Positions 42,677 through 53,147 are shown, numbered from the stretch's first letter. The stretch: DNA of 64,000 nucleotides from Thermococcus barossii (GCF_002214465.1 NZ_CP015101.1:1247013-1311012); one strand, 5' to 3'. Numbers and translations: made by a program. Notes: generated from the sequence alone by a model not told the origin.

Positions 42677-43847
42677 TGCTCTCACCCTCCTTCTTGGCCT
42701 TCTTGACCTTGAACTCTATGCTCCTCCTTGTCTTCGGGTCGAGGATATCCCTCATCGTGTCGCCGAGCAGGTTCCAGCCAAGGGCGACGAGCATTATCAT
42801 GAAGCCCGAGAATGTGACCAGCCACCACTTCTCCGGGAAGTACTGGGAACCGTCGTAGACTATCCTTCCCCAGTCCGCTATGGGTGGCGTTGCACCGAGA
42901 CCGAGGAAGCTCAGGCCGGCCTCCATGAGGATTACGCCACCGAAGTCAAGGGTTATGTAGACCAGTATCGGGCCGATGATGTTGGGCAGGATGTGTTTGA
43001 ACATTATCGTCCTGGAGCTGAGCCCGATGGCACGGGCGGCCTCGACGTAGAGGTTCTCCCTCTCGGTGAGGGTCGAACCGCGCGTTATCCTCGCGTATGC
43101 AGGCCACCAGACGATTATCATTGCCAGTATGACCGCCAGGAGCTTTCCGAGGTTGCCCGCGTCCTGCGGTTTCAATGCGAATAGCCACAGCACGAAGCTC
43201 TGAACGGCCTCGTGGGCCGAGATGAAGTTCTGAAGCCTCTGGGGGAGCACGGCAGAGAAAGCTATAGCCAGAATAAGTGCCGGAAAGGCCAGGAAAACGT
43301 CCGTGATGCGCATGACGAGCTCGTCCACCTTGCCGCCGTAGTAGCCCGCTATCAGACCCAGGATGATGCCCAGTGGGACACCAAGGGCGATGACGATTAT
43401 GGATATCACGAATGACACCCTCGCACCGTAGAGGATGAGGCTGACGAGGTCCCTGCCGTAGTGATCCGCGCCGAGGAGGTAGTGTATCGTGGCGGTGTAC
43501 TGGATTATGTTGCCCTCATGAAGCTCCGTAACGTTCATGCTGTACGTGGAGCCGGGGGGAGCCAGGTAGGTTTCAAAGTTGTAGTTGCTCGGAAAGAAGC
43601 GGTAGCTCCAGGGGGCGAGGCTGGGGCCGAAGAGACCGAGGAACACGAACATCAGCACGAGGGCGAGGCCTATGAGTCCCGGCGGTGAACGGTTGAGTGC
43701 GTAGAGCATGAGCTTCCACTCTTCCATCTTGGAGCGATTCTTTCTCCTCCAGTCCTTTTTGAAGAGGCTGATGAATGAGCCAAGAGCTTCGATGAAGGCA
43801 TCGGAGAGCTTATCGAGGACGTTCTTTTTGTATTCCTCCCTTCCCAT
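42669..43847 (-). CDS. Peptide ABC importer permease (DppC/OppC-like)
   Basis: 392 residues. A long cytoplasmic N-terminus (~55 residues) precedes the first helix (GLIGLALVLMFVFLGLFG), then a ~90-residue external region containing LLGADHYGRDLVSLILYGARVS, the hallmark of OppC proteins. The EAA loop is NLYVEAARAIGLSSRTIMFKHILPN. Length is about 90 above the usual 300 because of the N-terminus and an inserted loop near SAHEAVQSFVLWLFALKPQDAGN. Confidence 0.92.
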   Translation of the reverse strand: MGREEYKKNVLDKLSDAFIEALGSFISLFKKDWRRKNRSKMEEWKLMLYALNRSPPGLIGLALVLMFVFLGLFGPSLAPWSYRFFPSNYNFETYLAPPGSTYSMNVTELHEGNIIQYTATIHYLLGADHYGRDLVSLILYGARVSFVISIIVIALGVPLGIILGLIAGYYGGKVDELVMRITDVFLAFPALILAIAFSAVLPQRLQNFISAHEAVQSFVLWLFALKPQDAGNLGKLLAVILAMIIVWWPAYARITRGSTLTERENLYVEAARAIGLSSRTIMFKHILPNIIGPILVYITLDFGGVILMEAGLSFLGLGATPPIADWGRIVYDGSQYFPEKWWLVTFSGFMIMLVALGWNLLGDTMRDILDPKTRRSIEFKVKKAKKEGESNA

Positions 43848-43862
43848 TTTACCACCCCAACG

Positions 43863-44864
43863 TCAGTACCTCACCCTCGGGTCTATCAGCGCGTAGAGTA
43901 TGTCCACGACCAGGTTCGTTATCAGGAATATCAGAGCGAAGACCATGGTTATAGCCACAACCGCGGGGAAGTCGAGGTTCCTGATGGATTCTATAACGTA
44001 CGAACCCATTCCCGGCAGGCCGAAGACCGTCTCGGTGATCGGTGTTCCTCCGAGGAGGCCACCAAACTGAAGGCCGAGAACTGTGACTATCGGCACCATG
44101 GCGTTCTTGAGGGCGTGGCGGTAGATGCCCCTCTTGGGAACTCCCTTGGCCTTGAGAAAGCCCACGTAGTCGCTTCCTATGGCTTCGAGGAAGCTGTTCC
44201 TGACGAACCTGGCCAGAACACCCGCGCCCATGAAACCGAGTGTGAATCCTGGTAACCAGAGCCTGTGAATGTGCTGGCTGAGGGTGTCGAAGTCTCCCGT
44301 CAGGAGGGCGTCTATCATCGGAATGTGGGTTATCTGATGCTCGGGAGGAGCTGGAAAGCCGGCGAGCGTTATCCAGTGCACCTCAACGAAGAACACGTAG
44401 ATGAGCAGATAACCCAGCCAGAAAACCGGCATCGAGACACCGGTGAGGGCAAAGAACCTTATAACCGTGTCCACCCAGGTATTGCGTTTGAGGGCTGAGA
44501 TTATACCGAGGGGAATGCCTATTATCAATATGAAGAAGAACGCCACCAACGCCAGTTCAAACGTTATGGGAAACCTCTCACTTATGTCATCGAAAACGTA
44601 GTTCGATGTCCTTGGGTCCACTATATTGTTCCTAGCCAGCCCGCTGATGAGGAACCAGTACTGGTCGTACCAGGGTTCATCGAGATGGTACTGGCGCCTT
44701 ATCTGCTCCATATAGGCCTGGCTTGCCTTCTCACCCCCTGCCCAGGCCCTTGCAACATCCGCGGGGATGACATACGCAATCAAAAACACTATGAGCGTGA
44801 CTCCAATGAGGGTCGGTATGAATGTGAGGAGCCTCCTTATTAGGAACTTCCTCAGGTTCGCCAA
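43863..44864 (-). CDS. Peptide ABC importer permease (DppB/OppB-like)
   Basis: 333 residues; starts MANLRKFLIRRLLTFIPTLIGVTLIVF in family style, six helices, EAA loop SDYVGFLKAKGVPKRGIYRHALKNA, ending VVDILYALIDPRVRY as is typical of OppB. An internal insertion (GFPAPPEHQITHIPMIDALLTGDFDTLSQHIHRL) sits between helices 3 and 4. It follows the binding-protein gene by 79 bases and precedes DppC by 15. Confidence 0.93.
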   Translation of the reverse strand: MANLRKFLIRRLLTFIPTLIGVTLIVFLIAYVIPADVARAWAGGEKASQAYMEQIRRQYHLDEPWYDQYWFLISGLARNNIVDPRTSNYVFDDISERFPITFELALVAFFFILIIGIPLGIISALKRNTWVDTVIRFFALTGVSMPVFWLGYLLIYVFFVEVHWITLAGFPAPPEHQITHIPMIDALLTGDFDTLSQHIHRLWLPGFTLGFMGAGVLARFVRNSFLEAIGSDYVGFLKAKGVPKRGIYRHALKNAMVPIVTVLGLQFGGLLGGTPITETVFGLPGMGSYVIESIRNLDFPAVVAITMVFALIFLITNLVVDILYALIDPRVRY

Positions 44865-44943
44865 TTCGATTCCCCCCTGCCTTCTTTGGAACGCCTCTCT
44901 GGGACAGCCCCAAAAATCATGAAGAAAAAAAGAAAGTCCGAAA

Positions 44944-47127
44944 TCAGCTAACGGTTACCTCAAGGCTCTTGAACTCGGTGGCACCGTAGAGGAACGGACC
45001 AACCCAGTTGTCGGAGTCGAGGTAGTCCGGAACCCAGCCAACGACGTAGACGTCGTACTCGCCGTGCTCGGTCTTGTCGAGGTACGTCGGCCAGTTGTAG
45101 CTGTTTACCGTCACCTGGAAGCCGAGCTGGCTCCAAACGTTCTGCAGGAGGGTCATTATCTTCTCACGGGCGCTGTTGCCCTCGTTGTAGATGAGTTCAA
45201 TCTTGTACTTGGTCGGGTCAACTCCAGCCTGCTGGAGGAGCTGCTGGGCCTTGGCGAGGTTGTAACTGTACTTGATTATGCCCTCCTCGGTGTAGCCCGG
45301 CCACGGCTTCGGTATCGGGCCGTAGTTCCTCTCAAGCAGTCCCTGGTACACGATCTTGGAAATCTGGTCGTACGGGACAGCGTAGGCGAGCGCCTCCCTG
45401 ACGAGCGGGTCGTTGAAGGGCTCCCTCTGGGTGTTGAAGACGAGGAAGGTCAGTATCGGCTGGAGGATGTCGGTCTGAACGATGGACTTGAAGCCCTGGA
45501 GCTCAAGGCCCTTAACCGTGTCCATCTTCTCGGGTGGGATTGCAACGACATCCGCCGTTCCGGTCTTGAACAGGTTGATTCTGGCCATGGCGTCACTGTT
45601 GATGACATAGATAACCCTCTTGTGGCCCGGATTGGCGGTGGCGTTCCAGTAGTGCGGGTTGTACTCGAGGACTATGTAGGCGTCCTTCTGGTAGTCGGCA
45701 ACGTAGAACGGTCCGGTTCCAACGGGCTTGTTGTGCATGAGCTGGTGGGTCGGGTCGCTCTTACCCTCGCTCAGGTAGTTCCACCAGGCACTCGGGTTGT
45801 GGCCGTTGTCGCTCGCCTGGAGGGCCTCCTGGTACTTGTCGCCGAGGAGGTACTCCATAGGAACAACGCTGAGGAACGGGTCGGCGAGTATTCCAAGAAC
45901 CGGGGCGTACGGGGCCGGGAGGACGAGCTTGAAGACTCCAGCGGTATCACCGCTGTAGCCGAAGAACTGCTTGAGCTCGTCGAGGCTCTTCACCTCGGTG
46001 CTCTTGCCGTTGAACTCGGCTATGAGCGGGTGCTCCTTGAGGTACTGGTCGAACTCATCCTCGGTTAGGGCGGCCGAGTGGTTAACGTCCATGAAGGCGT
46101 CAACCATCCAGCTAACGCTGTGGCCGAGCCTTTCAACACGGAGGAATGTGAATGCAACGTCCGTGGCGTCAATCGGATAGGTCTTGTCGTTCCACGGGTC
46201 GTAGGCCTTGACGCCTCCGCGGATGAGGAAGTACCACTCGGTGCCGTCCTTGTTGTGGGCCCAGGCAACGGCAAGGTCGGGGCTGACCTGCTCCGTGTTC
46301 TCCTTCCAGTAGGTGACGAGGGTATCACCTATCTCGTGCCAGATTTCCCATCCGAAGGTCTCGTAGGTCATGGCCGGGTCAAAGCTCTCCGGCCAGCCGA
46401 AGGTGGCGATGGTGTAGGTCTCGGGGTCGTTCTTGTAGTCCTTTATACCTATCTTTACGGACGGCGCGTTCTGATCCTCGCTGAGGAGGTCGTAGCGCTC
46501 CGCAAGGGTCGGGTGGTAGTAGCGTCCCTTAACCCAGTTCCAGTAAACACGGAGCTGTCTGTTCTGGCCAAGTATAATCTCGGGGACAAACTTGTTTCCG
46601 AGCATGTAAACAGCCTTGAAGAGCTCGGTTCTTATGGTCGGGTCGGTCTGGCGCCTTGCTGCGATTATTAGAGCATCCACGTGCTCATCGCGGAAGAAGG
46701 CCGGATCAATCGCACCGAATCCCTGACCCTGCTCCATAAGGGTCTTGACGTCCGGGGTGTTGGCGGTGTCCACCTCATATTCGACCTTTATGACCTTCTT
46801 GCCGCTTGGGATGCTAACGCTCGGGCTGGCGCCCTTCGGGCCAACGACCACGACGCTCTTGTCAGTGACTATAACGTAGACCTTCCCCATTTCGAGGATT
46901 CCAGGCTTAATCTCCGCTGGAGTCTGGGTTTGTGTGGAAGTCGCGCTGGACGTGGTGGTTCCTGTGGAAGTTCCAGTCGGGGATGTGGTCTGTCCGCTCG
47001 GGCTCGAAGTGGTTGCCTGAGAAATGGTGGTCGGAGAGCTCTTGCCTCCTCCAATGCAGCCGCTGGCAACAACAGAAAAAGCAACCAAAAAGACAACCAG
47101 CAGGGCTATTGCGGCCTTTGCCTTCAT
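44944..47127 (-). CDS. Peptide-binding lipoprotein (SBP family 5), apparently circularly permuted
   Basis: 727 residues. Lipoprotein signal with lipobox SGC (C24), then a ~45-residue Ser/Thr tether. Residues ~145-215 (DEHVDALIIAARRQTD, ELFKAVYMLGNKFVPEI, GRYYHPTLAERYD) match what normally forms the C-terminal end of family 5 proteins. The usual N-terminal part begins only at ~238 (YTIATFGWPESFDPAMTYET). The protein ends at VGWVPDYLDSDNWVGPFLYG plus a short tail, just where that C-terminal segment would normally continue. It delivers di/oligopeptides to the importer. First gene of the operon, strong promoter. Confidence 0.9.
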   Translation of the reverse strand: MKAKAAIALLVVFLVAFSVVASGCIGGGKSSPTTISQATTSSPSGQTTSPTGTSTGTTTSSATSTQTQTPAEIKPGILEMGKVYVIVTDKSVVVVGPKGASPSVSIPSGKKVIKVEYEVDTANTPDVKTLMEQGQGFGAIDPAFFRDEHVDALIIAARRQTDPTIRTELFKAVYMLGNKFVPEIILGQNRQLRVYWNWVKGRYYHPTLAERYDLLSEDQNAPSVKIGIKDYKNDPETYTIATFGWPESFDPAMTYETFGWEIWHEIGDTLVTYWKENTEQVSPDLAVAWAHNKDGTEWYFLIRGGVKAYDPWNDKTYPIDATDVAFTFLRVERLGHSVSWMVDAFMDVNHSAALTEDEFDQYLKEHPLIAEFNGKSTEVKSLDELKQFFGYSGDTAGVFKLVLPAPYAPVLGILADPFLSVVPMEYLLGDKYQEALQASDNGHNPSAWWNYLSEGKSDPTHQLMHNKPVGTGPFYVADYQKDAYIVLEYNPHYWNATANPGHKRVIYVINSDAMARINLFKTGTADVVAIPPEKMDTVKGLELQGFKSIVQTDILQPILTFLVFNTQREPFNDPLVREALAYAVPYDQISKIVYQGLLERNYGPIPKPWPGYTEEGIIKYSYNLAKAQQLLQQAGVDPTKYKIELIYNEGNSAREKIMTLLQNVWSQLGFQVTVNSYNWPTYLDKTEHGEYDVYVVGWVPDYLDSDNWVGPFLYGATEFKSLEVTVS

Positions 47128-47177
47128 TAATAACCACCCCTGTACATTAAGGGCATTGACTATATGACTGATTTCGG

Positions 47178-47210
47178 TAATAAAGCTTTCGATGTACCTC
47201 TAAGTGGTAC
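47178..47210 (-). promoter_or_regulatory. Peptide importer operon promoter with upstream inverted repeat
   Basis: Minus-strand BRE/TATA CGAAAGCTTTATTA (TATA 47178-47185) predicts a start near 47156. Immediately upstream of the BRE, GTACC, seven bases, GGTAC (47194-47210) forms an inverted repeat in the place expected for an activator. Confidence 0.55.
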
Positions 47211-47355
47211 AGAGAATGATTAAGGACACTAAAGAGTACTACCGGGCAGCGCGACTGGCGTACTCCCACCCTAGGGATTCGCCTAAAAACTACGAAAAGC
47301 TTAAATGAGATGGGCGGCTAAATAAAGGCGTAAAGCCTTTCAGCGGTGGTGGAAA

Positions 47356-47601
47356 ATGGTTAGGTCGTACGTTTTGTTGACTGTGGAAATTGGGAAGGTA
47401 GAAAGCGTTATAGAGGCCCTCAAACAGATACCCGGCGTTACGAGGGCGGACGCCGTCACCGGACCTTACGATGCTATAGTTCACATCGAGGCCAAGGACC
47501 TCGGTGAGCTTACCAGAAAGATACTCCACGACATACACAACATCGACGGCGTTATAGACACTACTACCGCCATAGTCGTGGAGATGGAAGAGGAGGAGTG
47601 A
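47356..47601 (+). CDS. Stand-alone RAM-domain (Lrp/AsnC C-terminal) protein
   Basis: 81 residues comprising only the amino-acid-sensing RAM fold: AYVLLTVEIGKVESVIEAL-like start, GVTRADAVTGPYDAIVHIEAKDLGEL, ending DTTTAIVVEMEEEE. There is no HTH, so it cannot bind DNA alone; such modules may form hetero-oligomers with Lrp-type regulators. TATA AAGCTTAAATGA near 47298-47309, GGTGGTGGAAA before ATG. Converges directly with SRP19 (stop codons adjacent). Next to the peptide importer, whose product could alter amino acid pools (inference). Confidence 0.87.
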   Translation: MVRSYVLLTVEIGKVESVIEALKQIPGVTRADAVTGPYDAIVHIEAKDLGELTRKILHDIHNIDGVIDTTTAIVVEMEEEE

Positions 47602-47949
47602 TCACCTCTTTTTCTTCCTGGATTTGTGCTTCTTCTTGCCCCTGGCTTTAGCCTGGATTTTCCTGATTTCCCTGATCTTCTGGCCAAGCATCTTGAGGCT
47701 TTTCCCTTTAGGGTGCTTGCTTTCGAGACGGAGCATCCCTCTGAGCCTGTACTCCTCGTCCAGACCCGCCAGACGAGGGTTGAGCTTTGACTCATCCATC
47801 TCAACTACCTTCATGCCGAGGGCCCTTGCGGCGTCCGCTATCTCCTGAATTTTCGGACCGTCGACGGCGAATTCCTTCCCGATGGCCCTGCCGTATTTCC
47901 TGCTCAGCCGGGCATCGAGTTCGCTGGGCCACACCACGAACCGCTTCAT
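47602..47949 (-). CDS. srp19: Signal recognition particle subunit SRP19
   Basis: 115 residues: MKRFVVWPSELDARLSRKYGR, a variant of the usual VVWP...D...SR..GR start, EIADAARALGMKVVEMDESK, and a basic C-terminal tail (KARGKKKHKSRKKKR). Binds 7S RNA helices 6 and 8 and promotes SRP54 assembly. ATG 47949 with GGTGATGAA is preferred over the upstream ATG 47964. Confidence 0.94.
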   Translation of the reverse strand: MKRFVVWPSELDARLSRKYGRAIGKEFAVDGPKIQEIADAARALGMKVVEMDESKLNPRLAGLDEEYRLRGMLRLESKHPKGKSLKMLGQKIREIRKIQAKARGKKKHKSRKKKR

Positions 47950-48006
47950 TTCATCACCTAACAAGGTTTAAAAGAGGAGCCGTTAAAAACCCTTTTGGTG
48001 AGTCGT

Positions 48007-48645
48007 ATGGAGACCTCCGTCCTCGAAAAATACCTCTTCGGGAAGGCCGAGAGGGGCGATACCGTTCTCATCGAGTACCGGCCGACGTATCCACTTGAAA
48101 AGCTCTCATGGGGATTCCTCATACCCGCCCTCCTTGAGAGAGGGAACGTCGTCATAGGGGACTTCTTCGGAATCGGTGACCTGCTCTTCAGGAACTATAT
48201 CCGCAGGATTTCCGGCAAGGAGTACTCAGATGTTATCGAGCTCATAAAGAGAATAAAGGTCGTGAAGATAGGCCCAGGCTCCGCCAGCTACGGGGAGGTC
48301 ATAGAGGAGGTCGTTCCCGTTTACGACTCCCACAGCTTCCTCAAGAACTACCATACCGTTGTCAACAGGATGACCCACTCCCCAACGAAGCCCGAGTACT
48401 TCGTGACCTTCGGGCTCTCCCACTACGTCCACTTTGGCGGGGATGAGGCCATGAAGGCCATAATGACCGGAATAAGCACCATACCCATGGAGGACTGGGT
48501 TGGAATACACTTTCTCAACGTCGAGGTGCTGAGCAAACACCATCTCGCCATGCTTGAGGAGATGGCCTCGATAGTGTTCCACGTATCCAACGAGGAGCTT
48601 ATCGTAAAGAAGGGCGGTGAGATTTTTGATTCGAGAGGGGGATAG
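48007..48645 (+). CDS. DUF257 family protein (Thermococcales-specific)
   Basis: 212 residues: GDTVLIEYRPTYPLEKLSWGF at the N-terminus, NVVIGDFFGIGDLLFRNYIRR, DDS-like replaced by KIGPGSASYGEVIEEV, and a C-terminal VFHVSNEELIVKKGG. The fold pattern recalls RecA/KaiC-type domains without a P-loop. Function unknown; the family is multi-copy in Thermococcales. ATG 48007 follows GGTGAGTCGT. Overlaps trmI. Confidence 0.8.
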   Translation: METSVLEKYLFGKAERGDTVLIEYRPTYPLEKLSWGFLIPALLERGNVVIGDFFGIGDLLFRNYIRRISGKEYSDVIELIKRIKVVKIGPGSASYGEVIEEVVPVYDSHSFLKNYHTVVNRMTHSPTKPEYFVTFGLSHYVHFGGDEAMKAIMTGISTIPMEDWVGIHFLNVEVLSKHHLAMLEEMASIVFHVSNEELIVKKGGEIFDSRGG

Positions 48646-49387
48646 GGTCCTTCTGGTGGATAGAAGGGGTAAAAGGTACCTCGTGACGGTCTCGAACAGG
48701 GAGTTCCACACGGATCTGGGTATAATCAACCTCGGTGAGCTGGTGGAGAAGGACTACGGGGACAGCATAGCCAGCCACAAGGGAGAGGAGTTCAGGATAC
48801 TGAAACCGGACGTCAACGACATAATAGCGAAGATGCGCCGCGGTCCCCAGATCGTCCATCCGAAGGACGCTGGAATAATCATCGCCTACGCGGGCATTTC
48901 TCCGGGGAACACGGTGATAGAGGCAGGGGTTGGAAGCGGTGCCCTCACGATATTCCTGGCGAACATAGTCGGCCCCCAAGGCAGGGTCATCAGCTACGAG
49001 CTCAGGGAAGACTTTGCGAAGATAGCGCAGAAGAACATTGAAATGGCCGGCTTCGCAGACAGGGTCACGATAAAGCTCAAGAACATCTACGACGGCATAG
49101 ACGAGGAAAGCGCCGACCACATAGTTCTCGACCTCCCCCAGCCCGAGAACGTTCTCCCCCATGCGGTTGAGGTTTTGAAACCCGGTGGCTACTTCGTCGC
49201 CTACACACCGTGCACCAACCAGGTGCACCGCTTCTTCCAGGCGTTCCAGGAGTACAGAGAACACTTCTACAAGCCCAGGGTCGTCGAGGTTCTTGTCAGG
49301 GAGCATGAGGTCAAGAAGGAATGCATGAGGCCGAAGACGACAATGCTGGCCCACACAGGCTACATAACGTTCATCAGGAAGCTCTGA
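48626..49387 (+). CDS. trmI: tRNA (adenine-57/58-N1)-methyltransferase TrmI
   Basis: 253 residues from TTG 48626 (GGTGAG six bases upstream), which gives MIREGDRVLLVDRRGKRYLV and the length I remember for Pyrococcus abyssi TrmI; GTG 48617 would add three residues. SAM site VIEAGVGSGALTIFLANIVGP, catalytic motif HIVLDLPQPE-like (VLDLPQPENV), ending PRTT-like KTTMLAHTGYITF. Archaeal TrmI methylates A57 and A58, a step to 1-methylinosine 57 and thermostable tRNA. Overlaps DUF257 by 20 bases. Confidence 0.94.
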   Translation: MIREGDRVLLVDRRGKRYLVTVSNREFHTDLGIINLGELVEKDYGDSIASHKGEEFRILKPDVNDIIAKMRRGPQIVHPKDAGIIIAYAGISPGNTVIEAGVGSGALTIFLANIVGPQGRVISYELREDFAKIAQKNIEMAGFADRVTIKLKNIYDGIDEESADHIVLDLPQPENVLPHAVEVLKPGGYFVAYTPCTNQVHRFFQAFQEYREHFYKPRVVEVLVREHEVKKECMRPKTTMLAHTGYITFIRKL

Positions 49388-49475
49388 GCACATCCTCCGG
49401 ATACATAACCTTTTCTTGAAAATTTATCATGAAAAACGTCTCACTCCGAAATCTATTCGCCCAGTTAAACCAAAG

Positions 49476-49512
49476 GTTAGCAACATCTTTATAAACACTT
49501 TTGGTTGCAAAC
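49476..49512 (+). promoter_or_regulatory. nfn promoter with two SurR-type sites around the TATA box
   Basis: TATA TTTATAAA (49488-49495) is bracketed by GTTAGCAAC (49476-49484) and GTTGCAAAC (49504-49512), both exact GTT-N3-AAC, the SurR recognition motif. A further GTTAAAC lies at 49464-49470. Predicted start ~49517. The upstream copy sits on the BRE and the downstream one between TATA and the start. Confidence 0.8.
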
Positions 49513-49555
49513 CTTTAGATGTCCAAATTTGACCACCTGCACGGAGGTGTTCATC

Positions 49556-51869
<2,314 letters not shown>

Positions 51870-51878
51870 CCCTTTCAT

Positions 51879-52973
51879 TCATTTTTCCTTGAAGCATTCC
51901 TCAAGTATCGGGTCGGGAATGCTATAGCGGACGTTTCTTCCCTCGCGCTTCTTCTCAAGGAACGAGGAGTCAACAAGGGCCTTGAGGAGCCTCGCCAGCA
52001 CGCTGTCGGCTACGCTCCTTCCTTCCTTCATCTCAAGGTGTTCCTTTATCTCCTCCCACGTTCTCCTGCCGCTGGCAACGGCCCTCATTATCTCAACGTA
52101 CCTCTTTCTAGCGGCGGGTCTCTTCGAAAGGAAGTTCTCGAACTCCTCCATGGCGAGAGCCTTTGCCTCCTCGAAAACATCATCTACGAGGTTCTTGGTG
52201 AGCCCCTTTTCCATTGCCTTCCTGCCGAAGAGAACGAGCCACCCCACTATCCCGTCGAGCCTCTCCACGGCCAGGTCTATGAGCTCCTCGGAGGGAGTTA
52301 AACCGACCTGTTCAAAGCCTATTCTGAGGAACTCCCTGCTCTGCTCCGGTGAGAACCTGTGAAGGGAAATTTCATGGAAGTACCTGCCGTAAAGGGGGGC
52401 CTTCGGGTCGTCGAGGCCCAGGTAATCATGGAGCAGGCCCACCTCGGAGCCGGTCATGACCATTCTGAGGTCGGAGTAATCGTAGAGGTGGGCTATGATG
52501 CCGGCGAATTCACTCCCTACCGGTCCTCGGAGGTACTGAACCTCATCGAAGGCCAGGACAACGTCGTATTTTTCCAGTTCCCTGAAGAGCGCTATGAGGT
52601 CGGTTCTCTCGTCCTTCCAGGAAAAGCTCACCCCGAAGCTCAGAACCCTGAGGCCCGTTATGTTCTTAAGGTCTTTCTTGAGCTCCTCCCAGAGGTCGCG
52701 GTTTTCGCGAAGGAAGGTATTGACCGAGCTCTCTATCCTCCGATAAACGTCCATTCTGGAGTTCGGGTTTACCCCCCGGAAATCCACGAGAACATAGGGG
52801 ACCGCAAGCTCGTTCAGTCCCACCACGAGAAGGGACGTTTTCCCAAGCCTCCTTATGCCTGTTATGACGGTGAGGGGGTTTCCGGACCTGATTGAGCGCT
52901 CGAACTCCGCAAGCTCCTCTTCCCTGTCGTACAGATCCTCCCTCCGTCTCTTCGGCCGGGTGTCAAAGTACAC
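51879..52973 (-). CDS. Archaeal P-loop ATPase, probable winged-helix C-terminus
   Basis: 364 residues from GTG 52973 (GGTGGTAGTT upstream), N-terminus MYFDTRPKRRREDLYDREEE typical of this family. Walker A ITGIRRLGKTSLL (~40-52), Walker B DVVLAFDEVQYLRGP, sensor-like MVMTGSEVGLLHDYL, and a C-terminal HTH-like region (SVADSVLARLLKALVDSSF). The family (STAND-like archaeal ATPases) is multi-copy in Thermococcales and of unknown function. Its leader contains a perfect palindrome, so expression is probably controlled there. Confidence 0.85.
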   Translation of the reverse strand: MYFDTRPKRRREDLYDREEELAEFERSIRSGNPLTVITGIRRLGKTSLLVVGLNELAVPYVLVDFRGVNPNSRMDVYRRIESSVNTFLRENRDLWEELKKDLKNITGLRVLSFGVSFSWKDERTDLIALFRELEKYDVVLAFDEVQYLRGPVGSEFAGIIAHLYDYSDLRMVMTGSEVGLLHDYLGLDDPKAPLYGRYFHEISLHRFSPEQSREFLRIGFEQVGLTPSEELIDLAVERLDGIVGWLVLFGRKAMEKGLTKNLVDDVFEEAKALAMEEFENFLSKRPAARKRYVEIMRAVASGRRTWEEIKEHLEMKEGRSVADSVLARLLKALVDSSFLEKKREGRNVRYSIPDPILEECFKEK

Positions 52974-52981
52974 AACTACCA

Positions 52982-53020
52982 CCCCAGTAGTTAACTACTG
53001 GGGCAGAAGTTATAAGGGTT
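52982..53020 (-). promoter_or_regulatory. ATPase gene promoter with a perfect 22-bp palindrome
   Basis: CCCCAGTAGTT followed directly by its exact reverse complement AACTACTGGGG occupies 52982-53003. The minus-strand TATA CCTTATAACTT (53009-53019) predicts a start near 52988, inside the palindrome. It can act as dimer operator or as a strong 5' hairpin that ends at the GGTGG ribosome binding site. Confidence 0.8.
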
Positions 53021-53054
53021 TCGTGAAGTTTATCGGGTGAGGATAGAGAACAGT

Positions 53055-53114
53055 ACGGCGATGACGAGCCTAACGGTAGCTGACCCGTGATGAGGGGCAT
53101 ACTGGCCGAGCCGT
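53055..53114 (+). ncRNA. C/D box guide sRNA with variant C and D boxes
   Basis: Terminal stem ACGGC (53055-53059) with GCCGT (53110-53114). Box C ATGACGA (53061-53067), 12-base guide GCCTAACGGTAG, D' CTGA (53080-53083), three bases, C' GTGATGA (53087-53093), 12-base guide GGGGCATACTGG, D CCGA (53106-53109). The D' guide predicts methylation of the C at position 5 of CTACCGTTAGGC, and the D guide of the U at position 5 of CCAGUAUGCCCC. The C and D boxes differ from consensus at facing positions (C instead of U in each). Target RNA not identified. Confidence 0.8.
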
Positions 53115-53117
53115 CAG

Positions 53118-53127
53118 CCTTTTAACC
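53118..53127 (+). promoter_or_regulatory. Likely promoter for the second C/D sRNA
   Basis: CCTTTTAACC lies 21-30 bases before the 5' stem of the sRNA at 53148, proper spacing for a separate transcript. Co-processing of both sRNAs from one transcript is the alternative. Confidence 0.4.
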
Positions 53128-53147
53128 CCTTGAAAAGAGGAAGAAAC

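Noticed and set aside
45064-46068. Long plus-strand frame inside the peptide-binding protein
   Set aside because: Antisense shadow; the opposite frame is a full family 5 binding protein.
52982-53003. Palindrome as a rho-independent terminator
   Set aside because: It lies upstream of its gene between TATA and start codon and has no T-run in either direction.
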